Shown in pieces: positions 53,677-64,000 of a stretch of DNA of 64,000 nucleotides. Made by a program: the position numbers and the translations under genes. The DNA comes from Terfezia claveryi (Eukaryota; Ascomycota; Pezizomycetes; Pezizales; Pezizaceae). The stretch lies in NCBI GenBank assembly GCA_015179025.1, contig WHUX01000023.1, positions 434,001-498,000 of the forward strand, in the 5' to 3' direction. Each line of letters begins with the position of its first letter. Positions within the stretch are counted from its first letter, which is position 1. Below the pieces are notes generated by a model that did no database searches, was not told where the DNA came from, and saw only the letters and a list, made by a program, of their open reading frames with translations.

Positions 53677-55247
53677 CCATCCATCCTCGGGATGTCGATC
53701 ACCACCGGGATGCGGATCACCCGGCTATTTATGCATTTTCAACGATTTCGAGCTCTATACATAACGAAATAGACCCAGATTCTGGGATCGTATTTGAGAT
53801 ATATAGTACTTTGCAAAATAAAGTATCGCAGGCCCAAGGTGCACTACAGCTTAAATGATGCTGAGAGAAATACCAGGGATTATCGGGTAGGTTTAGCTAT
53901 AAGATATATGAATAGATGATAGTGGAGAAGGTTTCAATGATCAGAAATTACTGTTCCCACTTGGTACTTGTGGTTTATACTCACTATATATGCAATTTCA
54001 TATAATATGCCCACGCAGAAGGGTCGGTCCATAATGGTAGCTTCGCCGGAGATGCAAATGAAGGTATTTCTTGTCGTAGCTCAACCAAACCAGACCCAGA
54101 TCAATCGCCCTATAGCTCAAACAAATACACATAGCTAAATAGAACAGATGAGCTTGTCTCAGCAACTAAATATATATTTTAGGTAGATAGAGATTGACAT
54201 ATACTAAGACTTTATATTTCTTTCCAAAAAGGCTATGATGCTAAGCTACATCAATTTAGGCTAAATCATATGTGCAATAGGTTCAAAAGATTGCCCTCCA
54301 TACATTAATACTTTTAAGATATTAAATACCTGATCCTGTACTTGCTTGAAAGTGGTATCCCAAAATCTACCACCTGTTGGCCTGTTTCTGAGAAGGGCCT
54401 TTACAAGATGACTTCACTTTAGTCAAGTCAAAGCTACTGTATAGCATGTATACAAGTGTCTAGTCTCTACAAGCATTCATATAAGCCAGTATTTGCTTGA
54501 TTTGGGCTTGGTTTCATTAACTTATAACATAGATATATTTTATGTGCCCTCCCGCTGAACCGCTCATTAGTGATATGTCCTCACTCAATTTTTAACAGAT
54601 ATCATATGTAGAGTACTAATTGACAGGCCTGCCTATTGGCATACTTTCGTGCCATTAGGTATTTGATTTGGACCTAGTTTGATTGAATTATGATAGTGAA
54701 TATATTCTATGCACAATCCCTAGGCCTTTGTTTGGGGGCATGACGTTGCCCGGTTCTGCTCAGATATCCTGTATAAGCTACCTGAGAGTATTTCCCTACC
54801 CATGTGCTTGCTTTTGACCTATCTGGTTTTTGAATTTGGTTGAGCTACGACAAAAAGTAGCTTCATTTGCATTCCCGGCTAAGCTACCATTTCGGACCGA
54901 TCCTTCTGTATGGGCATATTATATGAAATTGCATATATAGTGAGCGCAAACCACAAGTACCAAGTGGAAACAGTAATTTCTGATCATTGAAACTTTCTCC
55001 GCCATCATCTATTCATATATCTTATGGCTAAACCTACCCGGTAATCCCCGGTATTTCTCTCAGCATCATTTAAGCTGTAGTATACCTTGGGCCTGCGATA
55101 CTTTATTTTGCAAAGTACTATATATCTCAAATACGATCCCAGAATCTGGGCTTATTTCATTATGTATAGAGCTCGAAATCATTGAAAATGCATAAATAGC
55201 CGGGTGATCCGCATCCCGTTGGTGATCGGCATCCCAAAGATGGATGG
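53677..55247. mobile_element. Long-TIR non-autonomous element 1 (1571 bp), TA TSD
   Basis: Inverted repeats of ~400 bp (53677-~54100 and ~54840-55247), starting CCATCCATC(C/T)T(C/T)GGGATG, are flanked by TA at 53675-53676 and 55248-55249. The middle ~700 bp is AT-rich and non-coding. Removing the element and one TA restores the gag reading frame of Copia-B, confirming the boundaries. Confidence 0.92.
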
Positions 55248-55249
55248 TA

Positions 55250-55401
55250 ACTAGAGACGCTAGAAGATATTCTCTTTTTGCTTCTTCTAGCTCTAAGAGT
55301 GTTCTATAGACAGCCTTAAAGCTGCCTGGGCGAGCGTTTGAAGTAAGCATGTGTAGGCGCATCCACCGGATTTCGAAGGTATCAATGAAGTCGGAGATAG
55401 A
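55250..55401 (-). pseudogene. Copia-B gag, middle part
   Basis: Encodes the ISDFIDTFEIRWMRLHMLTS and KREYLLASLVT stretch of gag between two inserted elements. It is homologous to Copia-A gag at ~51310-51460 and still open. Confidence 0.8.
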
Positions 55402-55409
55402 CTGGGTAG

Positions 55410-56034
55410 CAGTGTCACCAACCGGCCAGGCCAGCCTTCAGGCCGCCGGGGGCCTGGACTGAGGGCCGAGGTCCGTGCTGGTCTGAAACAGCCTGGACCG
55501 GCCCCGGCGGGCTATCACGTGGACTGCAGTCCGACCAGTCCGACCAGTCCGACCAGGCTGGTCTGGAATAGAAAAATGTATGAAGTTATCGCAGGCAGAT
55601 CGAATGGGCTTGAGAGGAGTGCCGAGTTGTATTTTTCATATTCTATTTACTAGGCCGATTAGGTTCCGAAAATCATGATATCTGTTTACTCCGCACTGCG
55701 ATATAGTAATCACTCGCACAGTAGTCTTCAGTCTGTCGGTTTAGTTAGCGGACTGGGCGGACTGGGCGGACTGGGCGGACTGGGCGGACTGGGCGGACTG
55801 GGCGGACTGGTCGGACTGGGCGGACTGGTCGGACTGGGCGGACTAGTCGGACTGGGCGGACTGGTCGGACTGGGCGGACTGGTCGGACTGGGCGGACCAG
55901 TCCATCTACAACCTGCTCTTGTGAGTATGCATGCCGGCCTGATAATTCAGGCCAGTCCCAGGCTGAGCTCAACCCGGTCCAGACCGGCCTGGGCCTGCTT
56001 GACGGCCGGACTGGCCGGCCCGATCCAAATACTG
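55410..56034. mobile_element. hAT-like non-autonomous element, 625 bp, 8-bp TSD CTGGGTAG
   Basis: The ends are CAGTGTCACCAACCGGCC and, inverted, CAGTATTTGGATCGGGCCGG. They are flanked by CTGGGTAG at 55402-55409 and 56035-56042. The subterminal regions are GC-rich; the right half is a 9-bp minisatellite (ggactgg(g/t)c, ~17 copies, 55748-55905). CAGT-type ends and an 8-bp TSD are the hallmarks of hAT. Confidence 0.9.
55748..55905. repeat. 9-bp minisatellite inside the hAT-like element
   Basis: About seventeen copies of ggactgggc/ggactggtc, first homogeneous, then alternating. The GLGGLGGL frame across it is a product of the 9-bp period and not a gene. Confidence 0.95.
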
Positions 56035-56053
56035 CTGGGTAGAGTCAAGTGTA

Positions 56054-57613
56054 CCATACATCACCGGGATGAGGCCCACCACTGGGATGTGGCTCACTCG
56101 GTTATTTTAGCGGTTTCGACAGTTTCGAGACCGATATGGGACCAAAGAGGCTCAAAATTTGGGATTGTATTGTGGATATATCGTAGTTTGTTGAAGCGAG
56201 TGCGGACGGGCCAAGGTACATTACTGCTCGAATTATCCTGACAGAAATACCGGGGATCACGGGGTAGGTTGGCTGTAGGAAAAGTAGATATATGGGGGCT
56301 ATGAGGGCTATAATCAAGCAACGATTATTGTTACGACTTGGCAATTATGGCCTGTATACATTTTAGAAGCAATTGTATGTAATACGTTGCTATAGAGGGA
56401 CTGGTCAGCAAGGGTAGTCCTTACCGGGGGGTTTTCCTTCTAGTAACTCAACCAAAATCGGTCTAAATCAAGTTCCTAATAGCGCAAAAGCACAAACATA
56501 GGTAGGGGGATCATCTAGGTACCCTATGTATGATATTCTACCAGAAATTAGTAAGGCTATACCGCCAAGAGTAGGTTAAGGCAATGTGTGAATAAATTGT
56601 ATCTTCTTATAACTCAACCAAATCAAGTCCATATTAAGCGCCTAATAGCTCAAAACCATGCACATAGGTTGGAGAAACTTTACGGTACTCTGTCGGGGAT
56701 CTTTGCTTAAAACTGAGTGAGCTTAGGTTGGTAAAGGTAAGATAAGAGGGGATCTAGATCAAAAACCTTCTTATTATAACTCAGTGAAATGAAGTCCAAA
56801 CCAAGCAGGTCATGGCTCAAACAAATGTATTAAGGGACTAGATGCTTGTATAAACCCTACTTAGCATATCTGACTTGGCTTGAGAGAAGTCGTTCCATAG
56901 GAGCTTACCTGCAACAGTAGGCAAACCTTGAGATAAGTCTTCCAAATGAATGTGTCATTAGGCATTCAATAGCCCAAAAGGACCAAAGCATAAACAAATA
57001 AGCTTCTTAGTCTGTTTTAGATCAGATTTAGCCTAAATATGAAGTAGCTTAGCCTAGTAGCCATATTAGCTGGAAATGACAAACCTTGGCATATATACTC
57101 AGTACAGATTTAACTGATGTATTCAGTCACTAATATGATCTCCCCTGGCTCTCATGCCCATGTAAATTCTTTTAAGCTACTGGTCATCTGTTTTGAACTT
57201 GCTTTGACTGAGTTACAAGAAGAAATACCTCGTCTGCGTCCCCGGTTAAAACACCCTTGCAGACTGGGCCTTCTATGGGAACTTATTGCATGCAATTGCT
57301 TCTATAATTTATACAGGCCGTAATTACCAAGTCGTAACAATAATTATTGCTTGATTATAGCCCTTATAGCCCCGATATATCTACTTTTCTTACAGCTAAC
57401 CGATCCCATAATCCCCAGTAATTCTGTCAGGATAATTCAAGCGGTAATGCACCTTGGCCCATTCATACTCGCTTGAACAAACGAGCATATATCCACAATG
57501 CAATCCCAAATTTTGAGCCTCTTTGGTCCTATATTGGTCACGAAACTGTCGAAACCACTAAAATAACCAAGTGAGCCACATCCCGGTGGTGGGCCACATC
57601 CCGGTAATGGATG
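56054..57613. mobile_element. Long-TIR non-autonomous element 2 (1560 bp), TA TSD
   Basis: Inverted repeats of ~420 bp (start CCATACATCACCGGGATG on the left, CATCCATTACCGGGATG on the right) are flanked by TA at 56052-56053 and 57614-57615. It is related to element 1 only in the outer ~60 bp and some inner motifs, so it is a diverged subfamily. Non-coding interior. It splits the LSSTLDST motif of Copia-B gag. Confidence 0.9.
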
Positions 57614-57615
57614 TA

Positions 57616-58138
57616 GAGGAAAGTGTGTTGAAAGCATGTATTTCATGGACGAAGGATAATGGGGTATCCTCATAGTAGGTCTTACGAAGGTACTGCTATA
57701 TTTTGTGTGCCAATCGGTGTCTCCCAATTTGCAGCATGATCTGGTTGGATACTACTTGAATTATCAGAAGTAGCGATTCTGTTTCAATGTGCTTATGCTT
57801 TGCTAGATCTATGGCAGAAGTACCCACAGGTGGTTGGTATCCATGAATAACTACCTGTGTAGCTTCAAGTACATCGAATACCATCAGTATTTGTTATGAC
57901 CATAAATCGTAGTTTTTGAATCCTTCTAAGACAGCGAGTCTTTCGATTTTCACACTGGACTTCAAGTCTCGAGGTGCTGAAAAGGGAACCAGTAGTGCCT
58001 GAGGAGCTTGACGTAGTTGTAGTACTGCAGAAACATGCACTGTATCCAGTAATTCCTCTTCTCATCTGCAGGGTGTGGGGCCCACGAACCTAGATTCAAG
58101 CGAGTGCGTGGTCTGGAAGAACCAGCTTCGGAAGACAT
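57616..58138 (-). pseudogene. Copia-B gag N-terminal part
   Basis: Starts MSSEAGSSRPRTRLNL at 58138. After frame changes it reads SVKIERLAVLEGFKNYDLWS in the 58000-57900 region and DVLEATQVVIHGYQPPVGTS, then HEIHAFNTLSS up to the TA insertion. It has several stops and frameshifts, more decayed than Copia-A gag. Confidence 0.72.
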
Positions 58139-58201
58139 TGAGATTTTGGTGTTCTGTTCTTCGTAGAGGGCTCAAAGCGCTTTATCCGGGCTCATAACCT
58201 A

Positions 58202-58289
58202 TGAGAATAGGTGAGCAGTGAGAGCTGTGATTCCTAATAAAGGAGAATATGAAGGAATAGCTGAGTGTATGGAGTGAAGCAATACCATC
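58202..58289 (-). repeat. Remaining end of the Copia-B 5' LTR
   Basis: 88 bp matching 34476-34565 of the 3' LTR (gagcagtgagagctgtgatt, aaggaatagctgagtg). It is cut at AAGCAATA by the pogo element starting at 58290. Confidence 0.85.
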
Positions 58290-59900
58290 TTTTACGGGGA
58301 TGCAGATCATCACAGGGATGTGGATCAGCCCCCACGCAGATTAGTGGTGGGCAGCTGTAGGGTAATTACAATATCAGTACACAATGGATTTGAACGCCAG
58401 TTGTAGCATTCAACTCTATAGGGTTTGTCACACCATATCCAATGCCTAATACGCATTTCTAAGAATCTAGGACGTGGCCTGAGTATTGGAAATAAAATTG
58501 TCCGGTCTGTATAAATGTTTTAGATAACATATAAAAACCCCACTTAGTGATATATAGAAGCTGATATGGGAGTATAGAAGGCCTAAAGCATATCATGGGA
58601 AGGCTAAAGTAATAAAAGCAGGTATCGGAAGCCTAGCGAGAGCTCTGAATCTGGCAAGCAATAGTGGCAGTTTAAGAGGGGAAATACAAATCGATCCGAA
58701 AAACAGCAGAAGCTTTTGGACTTAGATATACAACATTGTATAGACAACTGAATGGTGGAGAATCCAAAGTAAGGTCACACATATCACAGCAATTGTGTAC
58801 ACTAGCAGAAGAGAAGGCTATTGTACGGTGGATCCTGAAATTAGAGGAGTGGGGATTTCCTTCATATATAGTACATATTAAGGAAGGTATTACATTATTA
58901 AAGGGAAAAAAATGTGATGAAAGCTCTACGGTGGGCAAAAATTGGATTACATGCTTCCTTAATCATTATCTACAATTAGTTTTAAAGTTCAGAAGCTAGT
59001 TTGATAAGAAGCAGATCAAAGCTAGTGATTCAGGAATTATTCAAGATTATTTTAATAAGCTTATACAGCTTAAGTGCCTATATTGGATTACTGATACTAC
59101 AACCTACAATATGGATGAGAAGAGGTTTCAACAAGGTATTTTAGATTGTGCTAAGGTTATTTGCTTAAGATGAGGTTGTGGAATAACTAGCAAGTTGGCA
59201 ACTGATAGAAATCATGAAATGATTACTGTTGTGGAAGCAATTAGTAGAGAAGGGATTGTATTACCTCCATTAATTATCTATAAAGGAGCTGGACACTATA
59301 TGGGCTAGTATTAATTTCTAAAATATCTAAAAGTTAATTGTAATCAGTGGAAGTTTAGTATATTAAAAAAAGGATGGACATGTTATACCTTAAGGATGGA
59401 ATAGATTAAACATTTTCATGAGTATACAAAAGAGTTGAAGGAGGTAAAAAATAGAGGTTATCATTTACTAATTGTGGATAGTTATAGGTCTCATATTACA
59501 ATTAAGTTTAGCCTCAGTGTTAATATTATTGCCTACTGTCTTCTAGTGTATTCTACCCATCTCCTACAACTACTTGATATTAGATTATTCTCATTACTAC
59601 AGAAGGCATATAGAAAGCAAGTTGATCGGCTTGTTCACTTTGGTAATATTGCAATTAACAAAGGCAATTTTCTTCCAATACTTATTGAGATACACAATGC
59701 AACATATATCCAAAAGAATATTCTTAGTACTTGGCAGGGAGCAGGTCTTATTCCATACAATTTATAACATGTTTTAGACAAGTTGACATATGGACAAGCA
59801 CTATTGAGAGCCAATGTTAAGTGACAAAAGAAACCCTTATAATGACTAGGGCTCTTTGGCTTGATAATAGCTTGACGGCATGTGTGATTGTATTCAGTTC
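58290..59900 (+). mobile_element. Degenerate pogo element (Pogo-3), left end visible
   Basis: Starts CCATCTTTTACGGGGATGCA directly after TA in the Copia-B LTR, then CAGGGATGTGGATCA. This is the same terminal pattern as the two long-TIR elements at 53677 and 56054, so it is the likely autonomous relative of that family. The matching right end was not found in the window and the stated end is only where transposase homology fades. Confidence 0.65.
58650..59766 (+). pseudogene. Pogo-3 DDE transposase, heavily decayed
   Basis: Readable blocks in several frames are a CENP-B-like start (AEEKAIVRWILKLEEWGFPS, TVGKNWITCFLNHY), YNMDEKRFQQG (first Asp), MITVVEAISREGIVLPPLII, HLLIVDSYRSHITIKF (DGH has become DSY) and THLLQLLDIRLFSLLQKAYR. 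It ends NILSTWQGAGLIPYNL. Many TAG/TAA stops interrupt it. The block order matches the intact Pogo-2 protein. Confidence 0.8.
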
Positions 59901-60283
59901 ACTTTAGTGTAACTCTTTCTTGTTCACGATCTTGATGACAGTGATTTTTTCATTCTTTTTCCATCCCTCTCTCTAGGTATGACTGAAGGGGCCTTTATAG
60001 CCACCTCCTCGTAGCCTGACACTGACTAAACTAAACTAGTAACGTTATCTATCAAATGTAAATACTTGGAAAGCTAAAATAAACATTCGATCTACTGGCC
60101 TCATTATTGAGCAAATATCAGCTTGTAACAACCCCCTTTATCAGGAATAGTTAGGAATCATCCTGACCATCCCATAACAACAAAGTTCTAGCTAAAATTA
60201 AAAAAACTAGATGATATAAAAAGTGGAGATGAACAGTTCCCTTCTTCTGCCTTATCCATCTCCTCTATCCCCATATTTCTATG

Positions 60284-60382
60284 CTGCCAATTCCCTCAGC
60301 TAATCTGGTACCACCAATTCCCTCAGCTAATCCAGTACCGCCAATTCCCTTAGCTAATCCAGTACCACCAATTCCTTTAGAA
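60284..60382. repeat. Tandem ~30-bp repeat, 3-4 copies
   Basis: Units of ccaattccctcagctaat followed by c(c/t)(a/g)gtacc(a/g). Lies downstream of the Gypsy integrase remnant. Confidence 0.85.
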
Positions 60383-60599
60383 TAAACAGCTTTACTCAGT
60401 TTGTATGCCAACCTTATATATCATCCCATTGGTTATTTGGAAGTCGATCTTCCTCTTCAATGTGATATATGTGATTCATACTGGTCCCTTCCATCTATCT
60501 TCTCATGGACTCCCTGGCTTATGCTTCTTAGCATAGTTTTGGAATAGTACCAAATAGCTAACAAGGTAGTGGTAATCCCTCAGTTTGGCCTGGTATTGT

Positions 60600-63424
60600 T
60601 TGACATGGTGTTCCTACGCCTTCAATTGCCTCTCGATTGCTAAGTGTCTAATCTCGTCCAACTTCTCGTTCCTGAGGAAAACTATTTTGTCCCCATACCT
60701 CCCTACCTCCATTGGCAATACCAGGTTCTGGATAGCTAACCTTAGCTGATATCGGTATAGTAGCTGAAAAGGCGAATAACCCAATTGACCAATTTTCAAG
60801 GTGAAAGAGAACTACATAGGTTGAAGAAGCTTTTTCCAAGCCTTCGGATCTTGGTTTGCAAGCTTAGCTATGGACTATTTAACTGACCGAATAGCTCTCT
60901 CTGCTTTTCCTTGTGTTTTTGCCGTTCTTAGGCCTTCAAATACCTATCAGACTCCATTCTCTTCTACCTATTCCATGCATTCATAGTTATGAAAGTAAGG
61001 CCCTCAGTCTGTATATATGACTCTTGGAAATCTATACCTAGTACAATATGCCTTGAGTATTTTAACAGTAGCTTCTCCAGTTGCAGATTTGCAAGACGCT
61101 AGATCCAAGAAGCCAGTCATGTTCTCAATCATTATCAAGGTATAGATATGTCCTCCAGCTGGTTTAAATGGTTCTGCATAGTTAATAGTAATCATCTTGA
61201 AAGGCTCAAGCATAATAATAGGTCTAAGTGGCTGAACTGGGAAATCCACCAAATCCTGACATTTTTGATATCTTTCGTAAGACCTACAATATTGTTTGCA
61301 GTCTTTGATTATTGTTAGTGAAGTATATCCTACTTCCAATATCTTTTGATAAGTAATCTCTGCTGTATAATGGCCAGTGCATGCGGAATCGTAAAAAGCT
61401 GTTAGGAGAGTAGAAATTTGGGTTTGTATAGGGACTACTCTCCAAATACCATTATATCCCTCCAGCATTAACCTTCCTGTATTCTCTTCCATTCTATACT
61501 TTCTTGCCATCTTCCGAATTCTAGCCCTATACATGCTCCCCCAATTACCTGCAAAATCACCAGACAAAAGAAATCTCTTAATTCCTGACCTCCAGCTATC
61601 TCATGATCTTTCTGCTACTAACACCTCCCCTGTTACCACTTTCTTACCAGCTCACTCTTTCTCACTAGCTCGCTCTTTCTTACTAGCTCGCTCTTTCTCA
61701 CCAGCTTGCTCTTTCTTACTAGTTTACTCTTTTTTACTAGCTCGCTCTTTCTTACCAGCATTCTCTTTCTCATCAGCTTACTGTTTCTCACCTACTTACT
61801 CTTTCTTACTAGCTCACTCTTTTTCACCCGCTCGCTCTTTCTTACCAGCTCGCTTGATGTTTTCCCATTCTGCTTTTTCTATCTCCTTCAGTAGTTCTTT
61901 CTGTACTCTGGACAATGCATCTGGCATGATAAGGGTCCAACCCAGTACATGATGAATAGTGAAGTCTAACTCCTTTAGAGCCAGTACCCACCGATTTATC
62001 TTATTATTGGTGGATCTCAGGTTATAGATATAAGTCAAATATAGGCAATCTGTATGGAAGAAGATCCAAGTTCTATATAAAAGATGCCAATTCTTACTAG
62101 TGAAGTAATATACTACATATACTTTCTTCTCGGTTTGGGCCCATCTCTCCTAGGTTTTGTAGAGTGCCTTTGATAAGAAGGTAGAAGGTATAACCATTGG
62201 ATACTGATCTATTAGAGTAACCTCACTGTCTTTTCGAAGGTTAATATTGCTGTCCTTGCAAGCCAGCTGTCCGATAACACATGAGATCACTCATGGGCTT
62301 GTATTAAACATCATTACCACTGGGCATTCTGGGTTGAATACCTGCAAAGTAATATTCATTTAGATATCTGTGACCAATTCCATCATTCTCAGCTGATCTT
62401 CTTCTGTCTACTCAAAAACATAGTCTTTCTCTAGCATTCTTTTGCCCTTTCTACCTTTCGGGCCTGGCTGTATACCTTCTCTAACTCCGCCCTTCCACCC
62501 TTGTAGTTTCTCACTTATGAACTTAGTTTTGTTAGATAGGCTCGGAATGAATTTTGCCAGCTATCGGATTGCAGCTAAACTCTGTTCAATATCCTCTGGG
62601 CTAGTAACTAGTGTTCTGAACAAGGTGGAAAACTTATCTACCAATTCTGGTGATTTAGAGATTCCTCTCTGAGATACCATATGCCCTAGCATCTTCTGTG
62701 TTTGCATAAGTAGAGGTGATTTTCTTGTATTGATAGAAGCATTTGCTTTCCTATACTTTGGAAAAACTACAAATTCTAGTAAGTCTAGCTGAACATCAAT
62801 GACTTTATCCAGCTGACCTCCTGGTTATCCACTCGCCGTATCGAGATTATCTAAGTAGAACTATAGGTTAGGTCTAACTACATCTCCAAAAACTATATGT
62901 ATGAAATCTGAATATGTGCCCGAGGTACCCTAAAATCTGAAAGGTATATAATTCCAAACGAATGCTCCTTCTTCTGGTACTATAAATGCTGTCAAGTATA
63001 TTGAGTTATGATCCATTAGTATGCAGTAATACCCTAAAAACCCATTAATACCACTATAGATAAACCTCCCTGCCAGGGCTTGTAACACCTCATCTAGGCC
63101 TCTTAATTAGTCAACTCCCTTTACCGAAATCAAGTTCAAGAAGATATACTTAATGCAGAGTCTAAATGGATCTACTGAGTTATGTTTGATGGCTAGTTTG
63201 ATATCTGATAATATCTCAGTTTCTTGAATGTGTGATATTAACTTAGCTTCCTCCAGCTTGGCCAAATAGCCTACTAACCATTCCCGCTCTTTGTATGCTA
63301 ACTGGACCTTTTGATTTTGAACCTTTGTCCTTGCGTCTTTTTTTAGCTGAATCCTGTTTTTCAAGATATATATATGTTTCATCTCAATCACATTAGTAGC
63401 CACCCATGGCCTGATTTCTTCCAA
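60600..63424 (-). pseudogene. Gypsy (Ty3) retrotransposon pol remnant: RT, RNase H, integrase
   Basis: Read leftward from 63424. First come RT approach motifs (KEREWLVGYLAKLEEAKLIS), then RT with many stops (62100-63100; YLDNLDTASG at the YxDD position). RNase H follows (INRWVLALKELDFTIHHVLG, MPDALSRVQ; 62038-61814). A Lys/Glu-rich repetitive linker comes next. Integrase has an HHCC finger (GHYTAEITYQKILE...CKQYCRSYERYQKC) and core (FKMITINYAEPFKPAGG, FPRVIYTD; 61567-61004), and its C-terminus reads GYSPFQLLYRYQLRLAI (60799-60614). The RT-RNaseH-IN order is diagnostic of Gypsy. LTRs were not identified; the 5' side may lie beyond the window. Confidence 0.82.
61640..61855 (-). repeat. 18-bp minisatellite in the Gypsy RNase H-integrase linker
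   Basis: About a dozen copies of gctcgctctttctta(c/t)(t/c)a encode, on the minus strand, a KKERAGEKERA-type charged repeat directly after the MPDALSR motif. Confidence 0.9.
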
Positions 63425-64000
63425 TATCCGGTATAGTCACCTTCACTGTATCTCTGATACTCCCTCTAAATTGACCTTCCAGATGATATCTCTAATGACT
63501 ACATCCTCAATTCCCTTATCTATCCTAGTAGGTGTAAGGAAGTGGCTTACTCATACCCTATGACTAACCCTCTCCCTCACAAATATATTTCTTATGTATT
63601 TTCTTACTCAGCAAGCATCTCAAAACACACAACATTTTGTGTGCTGTCTGCCTTGCTAATATTTCACATGCTTTTACATGCTTTCATATGTTATCACATG
63701 CTTTTTCATATATAAGTCAAAGTTAAGACTTAACCTATTTTGTACTAGATAGTATTTGGAAGTACTATCTAGAAGATCAGATGATATTGATATCAATCAC
63801 ATATAAGGGTCAGATGATGGTGCACTGCCCCAGCACTGCTCCAGCACTACCCTATTGGAAACACATATAGTCCCCAGAATTTCCCTTCAGTTGGATAGAC
63901 AGTTAGAACTCAGAATATAGTTAGAGTACAATCAATATAGAAGTTCCACTGGTTAATCTTCTAAGTGCCTTTGGCACTCCTATACCCCTTTACCTATTAT
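63425..64000. other. AT-rich region upstream of the Gypsy RT
   Basis: Probably the protease/gag region of the Gypsy element in a very decayed state, but I cannot recognise it. Short repeats of cacatgctttt(a/t)ca occur at 63660-63710. Confidence 0.35.

Larger units (their letters stand above)
34476..58289 (-). mobile_element. Copia-B: old Copia retrotransposon, host of most insertions in 34-58 kb
   Basis: The 3' LTR is 34476-34753 (TGTTAGAATG... on the minus strand, preceded by a GAGGAGGGG polypurine tract). Only ~88 bp of the 5' LTR survive (58202-58289), cut by a pogo element. Coding pieces in minus order are gag (58138-57616, 56051-56043, 55401-55250, 53674-53376), integrase end and linker (53375-52624), RT (46675-46228) and RT to RNase H (35985-34900). 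Each gap is an insertion with its own TSD, and the frame is recognisable on both sides. Protease and most of integrase are missing at ~53375, an internal deletion. Without insertions it would be ~3.9 kb. Gag and RT are close to Copia-A. Confidence 0.85.

Noticed and set aside
55675..56241. 188-codon GLGGLGGL-rich ORF
   Set aside because: The 9-bp tandem repeat inside the transposon keeps all frames open; the ORF crosses the element boundary.
61533..61952. Ser/Leu/Phe-rich plus-strand ORF
   Set aside because: Antisense of the Gypsy linker minisatellite and RNase H end.

Overview
This is a transposon-dense stretch of a filamentous fungal genome, most likely an ascomycete (Pezizomycotina). The evidence is short GT-AG introns (62-97 bp) in recognisable fungal genes, Tad-like LINEs ending in an RNase H domain, pogo/Fot-type DNA transposons with TA target duplications, several Copia families and one Gypsy family, and an intron-containing tRNA-Pro. 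I cannot name the species.

Only a handful of host genes are visible. They are the 3' end of a sterol-glucosyltransferase-like gene with ubiquitin-interacting-type motifs (1-1861), a broken Crinkler (CRN) type gene (3347-5083), a secreted GH43 endo-arabinanase with two introns (12378-13475), tRNA-Pro(AGG) (14102-14189), a 2-oxoglutarate/Fe(II) dioxygenase with two introns (19451-20723), and an uncharacterised proline-rich single-pass membrane ORF (28180-29079). They lie apart and do not look like a shared pathway or cluster.

Layout. 1-5.3 kb: host genes, with the CRN gene split by a TA-flanked transposon remnant. 5.3-12.3 kb: gene-poor, with a solo LTR (6965-7483), decayed LINE pieces and a GC-rich hAT-like element. 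12.3-21 kb: arabinanase, tRNA, a 4.7-kb pogo element (14223-18899) carrying a young Copia deletion derivative with identical LTRs (16825-18848), then the dioxygenase. 21-32 kb: mostly AT-rich and empty, plus two TIR elements; one (24085-24886) carries a captured PP2C phosphatase fragment. 32-34.4 kb: hAT-like, Tc1-like and LTR remnants.

34.4-58.3 kb is one nest. An old Copia (Copia-B, 34476-58289) has been interrupted by Copia-C (35991-46222), Copia-A (46681-52618), two long-TIR TA elements, a hAT-like element and a degenerate pogo element. Copia-C in turn holds a pogo element (38869-41100), a LINE inside a LINE (41375-43717), a solo LTR (44204-44893) and a LINE tail. For most insertions I could read the target-site duplication directly, and the broken reading frames resume across each insertion. 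58.3-64 kb: the decayed pogo transposase and a decayed Gypsy element. No operons, CRISPR arrays or prokaryotic features are present.
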